A stretch of 64,000 nucleotides of DNA. It comes from Bryobacterales bacterium. GTDB taxonomy: Bacteria; Acidobacteriota; Terriglobia; Bryobacterales; UBA6623. Location: positions 1 through 64,000 of the forward strand of contig JAPPLB010000173.1 in NCBI GenBank assembly GCA_028819575.1. Reading direction: 5' to 3'. Shown here in pieces: positions 25,893-34,735 of this stretch (its first letter is position 1; each line of letters begins with the position of its first letter). A model generated the notes under the pieces. The model was given only the letters and a program-made list of their open reading frames with translations, made no database searches and was not told the DNA's origin. Both the position numbers and the translations under genes were made by a program.

Positions 25893-26564
25893 CTATGCAC
25901 CAGAATACGCCCCCGGTAATGGGAAGGGTTCAATTCTTCGACAGAAATGCAGTGTCCGCTCCCACATCGGCTGCAAGACGTTCAACAACTGATGATCGGA
26001 GTCCAGCAACTCGAGCTCGACATCCGGATTCTTCCGGGCGAACTCCATCGAGACGGCCGGGTCCACTACGTCGTCGTATTTTCCGTGAAAGATCAAAACG
26101 GGTTGACGGACCGCCGGGCTCGGTTCGAATTGCCGAGCGTCCTGGTAGAACCGGTAGCCCAGCAGCGACATGCCCTGTTCGCCGTAGTGATAGACCGACA
26201 GCGTTCCCTCTTGTTTCCAGGCGTCGATGCACGATTTGCCCAGCCGGTCGGCCCAACGGCGCACAAAGTCGAAAGCGGGCGCCAGCAAGACGATCCCGCA
26301 GCGGAGTTCCGGATGCCGTGAGGCGTGCAGCGCGGCCAGGTAGCCTCCCAGGCTGGAACCGACGATCAAGCTGGGCCGGATTTCGGCGGCGGCGCGTTCG
26401 ACGACTTCCCGTTGAGCCGAAAGGGTCGTTTTCTCGAATGTCCCCGTCACCAACTCAGGGATGTGGACATCCGCGCCCAGCGACGAGAACCGCTCCAGGA
26501 AAAAACGGCCCTTACGGGAATCCGGGCTGGATGCGAATCCGTGCAGGTAGAGAATGTTCGGCAC
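25893..26564 (-). CDS. YqiA-like alpha/beta hydrolase
   Basis: A small esterase-like protein of 223 residues. It begins MPNILYLHGFASSPDSRKG, has the nucleophile elbow GSSLGGYLAALHA (Ser about 71), a late Asp in GKYDDVVDP and a His in DSDHQLL. This matches the YqiA/YcfP family of cytoplasmic serine hydrolases with poorly known substrates. It lies between rpiB (29 bp upstream) and the ECF sigma gene (4 bp downstream), so it probably belongs to the same transcript. Confidence 0.85.
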   Translation of the reverse strand: MPNILYLHGFASSPDSRKGRFFLERFSSLGADVHIPELVTGTFEKTTLSAQREVVERAAAEIRPSLIVGSSLGGYLAALHASRHPELRCGIVLLAPAFDFVRRWADRLGKSCIDAWKQEGTLSVYHYGEQGMSLLGYRFYQDARQFEPSPAVRQPVLIFHGKYDDVVDPAVSMEFARKNPDVELELLDSDHQLLNVLQPMWERTLHFCRRIEPFPLPGAYSGA

Positions 26565-26593
26565 CGCGCGCCGCCCGATTTTTCAGACCGGAG

Positions 26594-27052
26594 CTATTCC
26601 GAACCGTCCCGCTCCGCGTGCAGCACTTTCGCGAGCCGGCGCTGGTGCCGCTCTTCGCCGGTAAAAGCCGCGCCGATGAAGGACTGTACGATCTCTCCTG
26701 CCAACGCAATGCCAACGATGCGTGCTCCGAGGCACAACACGTTCATCGCGTCGTGCTCGACTCCCTGATGGGCGGAATAGGTGTCATGGCACAAGCCGGC
26801 GCGCGCTCCCCGCACCTTGTTGGCCGCCACCGAGGCCCCGACGCCGCTCCCGCAGACAATGATCCCCTGCTCAGCCTCGCCGTCAGCGACGGCGCGGGCC
26901 ACCGCGAGCGCAAAGTCCGGATAGTCGTCCAGCGCGTCGTACTCGTGGGCCCCGAGGTCAGTGACCTGGTGCCCGCCGGACTCCAGCAGCTTGCCGATCT
27001 CCTGCTTCAGATCGAAGCCGGCATGGTCCGCGCCGATCGCAATCTTCGCCAA
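26594..27052 (-). CDS. rpiB: Ribose-5-phosphate isomerase B
   Basis: 152 residues if started at the TTG at 27050-27052, which gives MAKIAIGADHAGFDLK, the canonical RpiB N-terminus. The long upstream frame has no homology. Conserved elements are the substrate-binding DHAGF, the active-site Cys in GIIVCGSGVGASVAANK, the His in HDTYSAHQGVEHD and AMNVLCLGARI. The enzyme interconverts ribose 5-phosphate and ribulose 5-phosphate in the non-oxidative pentose phosphate pathway. It starts a probable five-gene minus-strand operon with the hydrolase, sigma factor, membrane protein and DUF4252 genes. Confidence 0.9.
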   Translation of the reverse strand: MAKIAIGADHAGFDLKQEIGKLLESGGHQVTDLGAHEYDALDDYPDFALAVARAVADGEAEQGIIVCGSGVGASVAANKVRGARAGLCHDTYSAHQGVEHDAMNVLCLGARIVGIALAGEIVQSFIGAAFTGEERHQRRLAKVLHAERDGSE

Positions 27053-27255
27053 GAACGATTCTAGCTGAAACGCAGGCCAGGCAGGTATGCCGGGATGCCG
27101 CGGCCCGGAAGCAGGCTCATGCACGGAGAAGCCAGGACGACCGGCTCCGAGAGCGGTATGCGAGTTCGGCGGCCCCTCTCCGTGGTTCGTCCGTACTGGG
27201 AGCAGCCGCAAGAAACGGGTGGGAATACCAGCATGCTCCACTCTAATATGAGCCC

Positions 27256-28146
27256 ATGAGAGAGTTTGAGCGCATCGCGAAAATCATTCGATTCCTCGAC
27301 GAGCACCATAGCGAGCAGCCTGACCTGAAGACGTTGGCCGCGCAAGCCGGTCTCAGCCCCTTCCACTTCCACCGGCTCTTCTCGCATTGGGCCGGCATCA
27401 CGCCGAAAGACTTCCTGCAGTGCCTGACACTGTCGCACGCCAAGCGGTTGCTCGATGCGGGTGAGAGTGTTTTGGAGACCGCTCTCGATGCCGGACTCTC
27501 AGGTCCGGGCCGGTTGCACGACCTCTGCGTCAGCCTCGAAGCCGCCTCGCCAGGGGAGATCAAGGCTTCAGGAGCTGGATGGACAATCAAGGCGGGCTTT
27601 ACCGACAGCCCGTTCGGTGTGTGTCTGGTGGGCCGGAGCGCGCGCGGCATATGCCATCTTTCTTTCTTTGACCGCGCCGACCGCGCCCAGGGGGAAGCGG
27701 CTATCCACAAGGATTGGCCATTGGCTCGAGTACACTGGGACGACCCGACGGCCGGCCAACTCGCTGCCCAACTCTTTACCCGGCCCGGTAATGGTGTCTC
27801 ACTACGTGCCTTTGTTCGCGGGAAGGCCTTCCAGGTTCGCGTCTGGCGCGCCTTGCTCCGCGTTCCCCCGGGCGCGCTGGTCAGTTACGGCCGACTGGCG
27901 GAGGTGGTAGGCAGGCCCTCAGCCGCTCGCGCCGTCGGTACGGCGGTCAGCCGCAACCCTCTGGCGTATATCATCCCCTGTCACCGTGTGATCCATGCAA
28001 CGGGCGTGCTCGGCGACTACCGCTGGGGCGTCGAACGCAAGCGCGCGATCGTCGCATGGGAGACCGCTCCTTCCCTCAAAGGCGGTCCGCTTGCCCTCGC
28101 TTTGCGCGGCGGTGTCCCTGAACGCTCTTCATGGCCGCAGGCGTGA
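27256..28146 (+). CDS. ada: Ada-like DNA repair protein: AraC-type HTH plus O6-methylguanine methyltransferase
   Basis: 296 residues. Residues 1-100 form an AraC-family HTH (LKTLAAQAGLSPFHFHRLFS and FLQCLTLSHAKRLL). The rest is a methylguanine-DNA methyltransferase with the active-site PCHRVI and the helix-loop FQVRVWRALLRVPPGALVSY. It transfers O6-methyl groups from guanine to its own Cys. The N-terminal zinc/phosphotriester domain of E. coli Ada is missing, as in many bacterial two-domain forms. The C-terminal ~30 residues after the usual end are Gly/Ala/Leu-rich and may be non-conserved. It is divergent from rpiB, with a 203 bp gap. Confidence 0.9.
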   Translation: MREFERIAKIIRFLDEHHSEQPDLKTLAAQAGLSPFHFHRLFSHWAGITPKDFLQCLTLSHAKRLLDAGESVLETALDAGLSGPGRLHDLCVSLEAASPGEIKASGAGWTIKAGFTDSPFGVCLVGRSARGICHLSFFDRADRAQGEAAIHKDWPLARVHWDDPTAGQLAAQLFTRPGNGVSLRAFVRGKAFQVRVWRALLRVPPGALVSYGRLAEVVGRPSAARAVGTAVSRNPLAYIIPCHRVIHATGVLGDYRWGVERKRAIVAWETAPSLKGGPLALALRGGVPERSSWPQA

Positions 28147-28360
28147 GCCTGGGTCGGGCCCCGGAGGGACCCAAAGAGATTGCAAGCCCAGGACTTCAGC
28201 TACGGGTAAAACCCGAACAGCAAAGCATGTCCCGGCGGGGCGGTGCAAGCCGGGTCCTCTCAGCCATACATCACAGACTTGCTCTCAGGACCCCCGCGGC
28301 TCACTGGAAAGGCATATCCTCTCTTCGGCGGCCGTCCGGGACTGCTAGAATCGACCCGTC

Positions 28361-30025
28361 ATGCATCGCCCGCGATCTCTTCCAGCCATCCGACTGCTTC
28401 TTCTCGCGGCTGTCGGAATCACAGCCGCACTGCCCCAGTTCCGCGATCCCACGCTCCGTCCCGACTATTCGGCCCGCGTAACGATCGTCGTGCAACGCGA
28501 AGACACTGGTGAAATCGTCCCCGCACGCATCTATCTCTTTCGCAGCGGGCGGCTTTTCCGTCTGAGCCCGGTTGACAGCATGATCGCCTTCAAGCAGGAC
28601 AATTTCTACCGCAACCGTCCCTGGCGCCGCTCGAACAACCCCGATTCGCTCGAAATCATCGTCCGCGACATGTCCCACGTCATCCTCACGAAGGGCAGCG
28701 CCACCTTTGACGTCCCACCGTGGAAGGAATACCGCCTGGAAGTCCACCGCGGCCTGTTCTATGAGCCCGCGGTCATCGAATTCGAAGTCGGCCCCAACGA
28801 GGAAAAGACGATCGTCGCCAAAGTCCGGCCGATGGCCCCTCGGCTCCAGGAGCAGTGGATCAGCGCCGACCAACACGTGCACATCATGCGCGCCCGTGAG
28901 GATGACGACCTGCTGATGCGCTGGATGCAGGCTGAAGACCTGAACGTCCTCAACAATCTCGAGGGCCAGCGGCAGCAGCATTTCGGCGTGCAATACGCCT
29001 GGGGCCGCGCAGGCGAAGCGCGAATGCCGGGGCAATCGATCCGGTCCGGCCATGAGACCCGCAGCGATTACTTCGGGCACGTTCTCGTTCTGGGCGGGAA
29101 CCGCCTGATCCGGCCGCTGGGCATAGGTGACATGTATGGGAACACCCCCTATGCCTACCCCCATCCCTACATCACTTTCTTCGAAGGGCGCCGCGCCGGC
29201 GGCCTCGTCGGCTACGCCCACTTCCACGGATCCCGCAAGCATTCGCAGTTCATCATGAACATGGCGCTCAACACCCTCGACTTCGTGGAAGTCATGCAGT
29301 ACGCGCTCATCAAGACCCCGGGCTGGTACGAGTTGCTCAACGCCGGGTTCCGCGTCACAGGCACCGCCGGCTGCGATTGGCCCGACCCCACGGACCATTT
29401 CATCCCTTGGGAAAGGAACCTCCCGCTGCTGGGACCGGAGCGGACTCTGGTGAAAGCCGAACCGGGAGAATCGGCTTGGGAAACCTGGGCCGATGCCGTC
29501 AGGCGGGGCTCCACGGTCGTCTCCAACGGGCCGCTGCTCGACTTCACGGTGAATGGGCGCGGCATCGGAAGCATCATCGACTGGGACGGAGCTTCCGCCA
29601 CCGTCCGGGGCGAAGCCACCGCCGTCTTCCACCGGCCTCTGGATTCCCTCGAAATCGTCGCCAACGGCAAGGTCGTCGCCTCCCGCAAGGGTGACGGCGT
29701 CAAGACCGAGCTATCGCTGCCCTTCGAGTTGGAACTCACCGAAAGCACCTGGATCGCCGCCCGCACTGAAAGCCCCCGGCTCCGGGAAGACATCCGGATC
29801 TGGGCCCACGCCAGTCCCGTCTACGTGCTGAAGAATCGTCAGCCCCCTTACGTCAAGGCGGACCGTGACTCCGTCCTCGCCAAGTGGGAAACTGAGATCG
29901 AGTTCTACAAGACCGCCGGCTTCGTCTTCGAGCATGAAAGCCAAAGAGACGAGTTGATGGACCTCGCCGAAAGGACGCGGAAGATTCTCCAGGCTCCTCA
30001 ACCCCCCTGGCCGGCGAGCCGCTAA
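28361..30025 (+). CDS. CehA/McbA-family secreted metallohydrolase (PHP-like)
   Basis: 554 residues with an N-terminal signal-like segment (LLLLAAVGITAALPQ) and an early Ig-like region. The PHP-type part has metal-binding histidines in DQHVHIMRA, VGYAHFHGS and an Asp in GTAGCDWPD. CehA/McbA proteins hydrolyse esters or carbamates such as carbaryl in some soil bacteria; the natural substrate here is unknown. The C-terminus after residue 390 is beta-rich (STVVSNGPLLDFTVNG), as in the family. It ends 25 bp before a PAL-A repeat. Confidence 0.8.
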   Translation: MHRPRSLPAIRLLLLAAVGITAALPQFRDPTLRPDYSARVTIVVQREDTGEIVPARIYLFRSGRLFRLSPVDSMIAFKQDNFYRNRPWRRSNNPDSLEIIVRDMSHVILTKGSATFDVPPWKEYRLEVHRGLFYEPAVIEFEVGPNEEKTIVAKVRPMAPRLQEQWISADQHVHIMRAREDDDLLMRWMQAEDLNVLNNLEGQRQQHFGVQYAWGRAGEARMPGQSIRSGHETRSDYFGHVLVLGGNRLIRPLGIGDMYGNTPYAYPHPYITFFEGRRAGGLVGYAHFHGSRKHSQFIMNMALNTLDFVEVMQYALIKTPGWYELLNAGFRVTGTAGCDWPDPTDHFIPWERNLPLLGPERTLVKAEPGESAWETWADAVRRGSTVVSNGPLLDFTVNGRGIGSIIDWDGASATVRGEATAVFHRPLDSLEIVANGKVVASRKGDGVKTELSLPFELELTESTWIAARTESPRLREDIRIWAHASPVYVLKNRQPPYVKADRDSVLAKWETEIEFYKTAGFVFEHESQRDELMDLAERTRKILQAPQPPWPASR

Positions 30026-30049
30026 CCGGCTCCGGCATGACCCGAACGA

Positions 30050-30234
30050 GCCTGCATTTCTCGCCACGTTGCGAGGCGAAGTGGGTGAGAGGGCCGTCAG
30101 GACGAGGCGCGAGCCGGGCGGAGGAAAAAGGCGCGAGCAACATGGCCCTTGAGGCTTTTCACGAATCACGAGACACGAATCACGGCCCTTTTTCGCGTGC
30201 TTCGGCCGTCGGGTGGTGAGAAATGCAGGCTGGT
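30050..30234 (+). repeat. PAL-A palindromic repeat carrying the start of the next gene
   Basis: A 185 bp copy with clean ends (GCCTGCATTTCTCGCCACG and GGTGGTGAGAAATGCAGGCT). The centre is a variant containing GGGCGGAGGAAAAAGGCGCG and short TCACGAA-type repeats (30159-30185). Its right end contains both a Shine-Dalgarno-like GGTGAG and the ATG used by the nicotinate phosphoribosyltransferase gene. Confidence 0.88.
30212..30225 (+). promoter_or_regulatory. Ribosome binding site and start codon inside the PAL-A end
   Basis: GGTGGTGAG followed by AAATG places a GGTGAG motif (30215-30220) just upstream of the ATG at 30223. An in-frame TGA lies 6 bases before that ATG, and conserved NAPRT sequence ([12 protein letters not shown]) begins nine codons after it. 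This ATG is therefore the only plausible start, so the repeat end supplies the initiation signals. Confidence 0.7.
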
Positions 30235-31671
30235 AGCAGCTCTCTCGGTCTTCTCACCGACCTGTACCAGATCACGATGGCGCAGGGCTACTGGAAGACC
30301 GCTAAAGACGAGCATGAGGCGGTCTTCCATCTGTTCTTTCGCAGGAACCCCTTCGGCGGCGCCTTCTCCGTCGCCTGTGGCCTCGCCCCGGCCATTGAAT
30401 CCCTGCGAGGTTTCGGCTTCGACGAGTCGGACCGCTCCTATCTGTCTACGTTGCGGGGAAACGACGGAGAGCCGCTTTTCGAACCCGCTTTCCTCGACTA
30501 CCTGGCAAACCTCGAATTCGCTTGCGACATCGATGCCCTTTCCGAAGGCGTGGTTGCCTTTCCCCAGGAGCCGTTGCTGCGTGTACGAGGGCCCCTGCTG
30601 CAATGTCAGCTTCTCGAGACGCCGCTGCTGACGATCATCAACTTCCAGACCCTCATCGCCACAAAAGCCGCCCGCATCTGCCTCGCGGCGCAAGGAGAGC
30701 CGGTCCTGGAATTCGGTCTCCGGCGGGCCCAGGGCAGGGACGGCGGATTGGCGGCGAGCCGCGCGGCCTACGTCGGCGGCTGTGCCGGCACCTCCAACGT
30801 ACTGGCGGGCAAGGTCTACGGCATTCCCGTCAAGGGCACCCACGCCCACAGTTGGATCATGTCGTTCGACAGCGAGGAAGAGTCGTTCCAGGCCTATGCC
30901 CAAGTCATGCCCAACAACTGCATCTTCCTCGTCGACACGTACGACACGATTGAGGGCGTCCGGCACGCGGTCGCCGCCGGCCGCCGATTGAGAGAGGCGG
31001 GCCACGAGATGATCGGCATTCGGCTCGACTCCGGTGACCTCGCTGATCTGAGCATCGAGGCGCGGCGCTTACTTGACGATGCGGGCTTCAACGAGGCCGC
31101 GATCGTCGGTTCGAGCGATCTGGACGAATACAAGATCGTCGAGATCAAGAAGAGAGGCGGACAGATCGCCGTATGGGGCGTCGGCACGCGTCTCGCCACC
31201 GCCTACGACGATCCAGCCCTCACCGGTGTCTACAAGATCTCAGCCCTCCGCGAGCCGGGCGGGGAATGGAAGCACTGCATCAAGCTGTCCGACGATCCGG
31301 ACAAGCAATCCATGCCGGGCATCCAACAGGTCCGCCGCTTCTCCAGGAACGGGCGCTTCCAGTCGGATATCATCTACGACGAAGCTGCGCCCCCCGAGGC
31401 CGCATGGCAAGCTCGCGTGTTCGGCGACCCCGATACAAAGATTGCCCTTCCAGCGGACTGCGCTTCGGAGGATCTGCTCCAACCCGTATTCCGTTCCGGC
31501 GCGCTGAAGATGGAATTGCCCCCGATCCACGACATGCGCAGGCGCTGCCTGCATCAACTCGACTCGCTTGGCCCCGAACTCAAGCAGCCGGCCTCTGCCG
31601 TCCGCTATCCCGTCGGTATCGAGGACGGCCTTTTCAAGCGAAAACAGAAGCTTGCCGCCGCAAAGCGCTAA
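30223..31671 (+). CDS. pncB: Nicotinate phosphoribosyltransferase
   Basis: 482 residues that make nicotinate mononucleotide from nicotinate and PRPP in NAD salvage. Conserved parts include [32 protein letters not shown], the active-site [19 protein letters not shown] and [12 protein letters not shown]. The first nine residues (MQAGSSSLG) derive from the PAL-A repeat end and have no family counterpart. A fatty-acid operon begins 73 bp downstream on the same strand. Confidence 0.92.
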   Translation: MQAGSSSLGLLTDLYQITMAQGYWKTAKDEHEAVFHLFFRRNPFGGAFSVACGLAPAIESLRGFGFDESDRSYLSTLRGNDGEPLFEPAFLDYLANLEFACDIDALSEGVVAFPQEPLLRVRGPLLQCQLLETPLLTIINFQTLIATKAARICLAAQGEPVLEFGLRRAQGRDGGLAASRAAYVGGCAGTSNVLAGKVYGIPVKGTHAHSWIMSFDSEEESFQAYAQVMPNNCIFLVDTYDTIEGVRHAVAAGRRLREAGHEMIGIRLDSGDLADLSIEARRLLDDAGFNEAAIVGSSDLDEYKIVEIKKRGGQIAVWGVGTRLATAYDDPALTGVYKISALREPGGEWKHCIKLSDDPDKQSMPGIQQVRRFSRNGRFQSDIIYDEAAPPEAAWQARVFGDPDTKIALPADCASEDLLQPVFRSGALKMELPPIHDMRRRCLHQLDSLGPELKQPASAVRYPVGIEDGLFKRKQKLAAAKR

Positions 31672-31744
31672 CTCCACTCGACGGAACTTTCCTCGGCACC
31701 CGCTACAATCGGGATGTCGATCTTCGGGAGGCAGCAGTCAGAGC

Positions 31745-32923
31745 ATGCAGGAACCGGTTGTCGTTCACGCCTTGCGAACCGCCGTGGGAAAGGCGCCCCG
31801 TGGCTCGCTCAATACCACGCGCCCCGACGACATGGCCGCCGCCGTGATCGGTGAGATCGTCGAACGCACTCCGGAGCTGCCCAAGGACGAGATCGAGGAC
31901 GTCATCCTTGGCTGCGCGATGCCCGAGGCCGAGCAGGGCATGAACATCGCCCGAATCGCCGGCCAGCGCGCCGGACTGCCCGACTCCGTACCAGGCATGA
32001 CGATCAACCGCTTCTGCAGTTCCGGCCTGCAGTCGATCGCGCTCGCGGCCGATCGCATCCGCGGCGGAGGGGCGAAAGCCATCATCGCCGGCGGCGCTGA
32101 ATCCATGAGCCTCATTCCCGGCGCCGGACACAAGCTGGCCCCCAACCCCTGGGTGATGGAGCACATGCCACAGATCTACATCAACATGGGTCTCACGGCC
32201 GAGAAAGTCGTCAGCAAGTACGGTATCCCGCGTGAAGCCCAGGATGAGTTCGCGCTCGGCAGCCATCGCAAGGCCGCCGCAGCCCAACAAGGAGGCAAGT
32301 TCGACGAAGAGATCGTACCGCTCGACGTCAAGGTCACCGCGGCCGGCAATGGCGGCGTCCACACGCGCGAAGCCGTGTTCGCCCGTGACGAAGGAATCCG
32401 TTTCGACACCAGCCTCGAAAAGCTCGCTACGCTCAAGCCGGTCTTCCGGGTGGGCGGTTCGATCACCGCCGGCAACTCCTCGCAGACGAGCGATGGCGCG
32501 GCGGCGGCCCTGGTCATGTCCGCCGATCGGGCGCAAGAGTTGGGACTCGATCCGCTTGCCCGCTTCCTCGGCTTCGCCACCGCTGGCGTCCCGCCCGAGA
32601 TCATGGGCATCGGTCCCGTAGCCGCCATTCCCAAAGCTCTCAAGCTCGCCGGGCTCGAGCTCGAACAGATCGACCTTATCGAGTTGAACGAGGCCTTCGC
32701 CGGGCAAGCCTTGGCCGTCATCAAGCTCGCCGGACTCGATCCCGATCGCGTCAACGTCAACGGCGGCGCCGTCGCTCTCGGCCACCCGCTCGGCGCGACC
32801 GGCGCAAAGCTCACCGCGACGCTTCTCCAGGAGATGCATCGCCGCAAATCGCGCTACGGAATGGTCACGATGTGTGTCGGCGGAGGACAGGGGGCCGCCG
32901 GCATCTTTGAGAGAATCGAATAG
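31745..32923 (+). CDS. fadA: Acetyl-CoA acyltransferase (thiolase)
   Basis: A 392-residue thiolase. The acylated Cys lies in TINRFCSSGLQSIA (about residue 88), with the C-terminal NEAFAGQ, the His in LGHPLGATGAK and the second Cys in TMCVGGGQGA. It carries out the last, thiolytic step of beta-oxidation, or condensation in reverse. The downstream acyl-CoA dehydrogenase gene 24 bp away supports a role in beta-oxidation. The ATG at 31745 starts MQEPVVVHALRTAVG, the canonical N-terminus. Confidence 0.92.
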   Translation: MQEPVVVHALRTAVGKAPRGSLNTTRPDDMAAAVIGEIVERTPELPKDEIEDVILGCAMPEAEQGMNIARIAGQRAGLPDSVPGMTINRFCSSGLQSIALAADRIRGGGAKAIIAGGAESMSLIPGAGHKLAPNPWVMEHMPQIYINMGLTAEKVVSKYGIPREAQDEFALGSHRKAAAAQQGGKFDEEIVPLDVKVTAAGNGGVHTREAVFARDEGIRFDTSLEKLATLKPVFRVGGSITAGNSSQTSDGAAAALVMSADRAQELGLDPLARFLGFATAGVPPEIMGIGPVAAIPKALKLAGLELEQIDLIELNEAFAGQALAVIKLAGLDPDRVNVNGGAVALGHPLGATGAKLTATLLQEMHRRKSRYGMVTMCVGGGQGAAGIFERIE

Positions 32924-32947
32924 GCGCTGATTCCCCGCCTCCCTTTT

Positions 32948-34735
32948 ATGGCCACTACCGAGTCCATTCCCATAACGGGCGCAGCCCCTGTCGGCGGCGG
33001 TTTTCTTCTCGAAGACTTTCCTGCCGGGACCGCCTTCATCTCGGAGGACTTCACCGAGGAGCAGCGCCAGATCGGATCCACGGCCGACCGTTTCGTGACC
33101 GAAGAAGTTTTGTCTCGCATCGATCAATTCGAGGCGCAGGAGCCCGGTCTCTGCCGCAAGCTCATGAAGCAGGCCGGCGACCTCGGCCTGCTGGCGGTCG
33201 GAGTTCCCGAGCCATACGGCGGGCTCGAGTTGGACATGACCAGCGGCCAGGTCGTTGCCGAGCGTATCGGACGCTACGCCTCGTTCTCGACCACCTACGG
33301 CGCGCACACGCACATCGGTACGCTCCCGCTGGTTTTCTTCGGAACCGAAGAGCAGAAGCGGCGCTATCTCCCGCGAATCAGCAGCGGAGAATGGATCGCG
33401 GCCTACTGCCTCAGTGAACCCCACGCCGGCAGCGACGCGTTGGCCTCTCGCACGCGAGCCGAGCTGTCCGCCGACGGCAGGCATTACATCCTCAACGGCG
33501 AGAAGATGTGGGTCTCCAACGGCGGCTGGGCGGATTTCTACACCGTCTTCGCCAAAGTCGACGGTGAGAAGTTCACCGCCTTCCTCATCGAACGAGGCTG
33601 GGAAGGCGTCAAGCCTGGCGCGGAAGAACGGAAGATGGGCATCAAGGGGAGTTCGACGACGCCCCTGGTGCTTGACGAGGTCGCCGTCCCGGTCGAGAAC
33701 GTGCTCGGAGAAATCGGCCGCGGCCATCTCATTGCCTTCAACATCCTCAACATCGGCCGCCTGGAATTGGGCGCGGCTTGCATCGGCGGCGGCAAGGACG
33801 TGATCGCCGCCACGATCGAATACGCCAAACAGCGTCAGGCGTTCGGAAGACCCATCTCCGATTTCGGCTTGATCCGCCACAAGCTCGCGCAAATGGCCGT
33901 CTATCTCTTTGCCACCGAGTCGATCGTCTACCGCACCTCGGGCATGATCGACGCCCGCTCGGCGGGCCTCGACTGGACCGGCGAGCATTCGGCGCGCGCG
34001 CACCTGAAGGCCATCGAGGAATACGCTGTCGAGTGCTCGATCGTGAAAGTGTACTCCAGCGAATCGCTCGATTACCTGGTCGATGAAGGCGTGCAAGTCC
34101 ACGGCGGTTATGGATTTCATCAGGACTACAGCATCGAGCGCGCTTATCGTGATGCGCGCATCAACCGCATCTACGAGGGCACCAACGAGATCAACCGTCT
34201 GCTCATCACCGGCATGCTCCTCAAGCGCGCCGCGCAGAAACGCCTTGACCTTGGGACAGCCGCAAGAAACGCCATGAACGAGGCGGTAGGCGACGCTTTC
34301 GGCAACGTCGATTGGGCCGGCTCGCCCGAGCGGGAGTTGCTGCGGCGCGCCAAGCAAGCGACGCACATCTGCGCCGGCGCCGCCTGGCAACGCTTCGGAG
34401 ACCAGCTCGAGCAGCAGCAGGAAGTCGTCGCCGCGGTCAGCGGCATGGTCATCGGGATCTACGCCGCCGAATCAGCCCTGCTGCGCGCCGAGAAGCTTCA
34501 AGCGCGAGGCCGCGGCGAGAACGCGCGTGACATGGCGCGGCTGCTGGTCTTCGACCTTCTCACGGACGTCCGGAGTCTCGGATCGACGACCCTGGCCGCA
34601 TCCCTCGACGGCGAGGCTCTCGTTCACACCGAGCGCCTGCTCCGCCGGCTCACCGATTGCCCCTCTCTCGACACCATCGCTCTGCGCCGCCGCATCGCCG
34701 AGCGCCTGATCGCCGCCGAAAGGTTTGTGGTTTGA
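32948..34735 (+). CDS. Acyl-CoA dehydrogenase, long form
   Basis: A 595-residue FAD enzyme making the trans-2-enoyl-CoA double bond in beta-oxidation. The core shows YCLSEPHAGSDA, NGEKMWVSNGGWAD, the C-terminal catalytic region QVHGGYGFHQDYSIERAYRD and RINRIYEGTNEINRL. A ~180-residue C-terminal extension beyond the usual 380-residue core is typical of the long bacterial form. Its TGA overlaps a TTG start of the next gene, so the pair is likely coupled. Confidence 0.9.
   Translation: MATTESIPITGAAPVGGGFLLEDFPAGTAFISEDFTEEQRQIGSTADRFVTEEVLSRIDQFEAQEPGLCRKLMKQAGDLGLLAVGVPEPYGGLELDMTSGQVVAERIGRYASFSTTYGAHTHIGTLPLVFFGTEEQKRRYLPRISSGEWIAAYCLSEPHAGSDALASRTRAELSADGRHYILNGEKMWVSNGGWADFYTVFAKVDGEKFTAFLIERGWEGVKPGAEERKMGIKGSSTTPLVLDEVAVPVENVLGEIGRGHLIAFNILNIGRLELGAACIGGGKDVIAATIEYAKQRQAFGRPISDFGLIRHKLAQMAVYLFATESIVYRTSGMIDARSAGLDWTGEHSARAHLKAIEEYAVECSIVKVYSSESLDYLVDEGVQVHGGYGFHQDYSIERAYRDARINRIYEGTNEINRLLITGMLLKRAAQKRLDLGTAARNAMNEAVGDAFGNVDWAGSPERELLRRAKQATHICAGAAWQRFGDQLEQQQEVVAAVSGMVIGIYAAESALLRAEKLQARGRGENARDMARLLVFDLLTDVRSLGSTTLAASLDGEALVHTERLLRRLTDCPSLDTIALRRRIAERLIAAERFVV

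Noticed and set aside
24947-27064. A 705-codon plus-strand open frame across the rpiB to DUF4252 operon
   Set aside because: It is antisense to five recognised genes, has no family similarity and follows from high-GC codon bias on the other strand.
31703-34390. An 895-codon minus-strand open frame over the thiolase and acyl-CoA dehydrogenase genes
   Set aside because: Antisense to two clear enzymes; its composition is low-complexity and no domain was seen.
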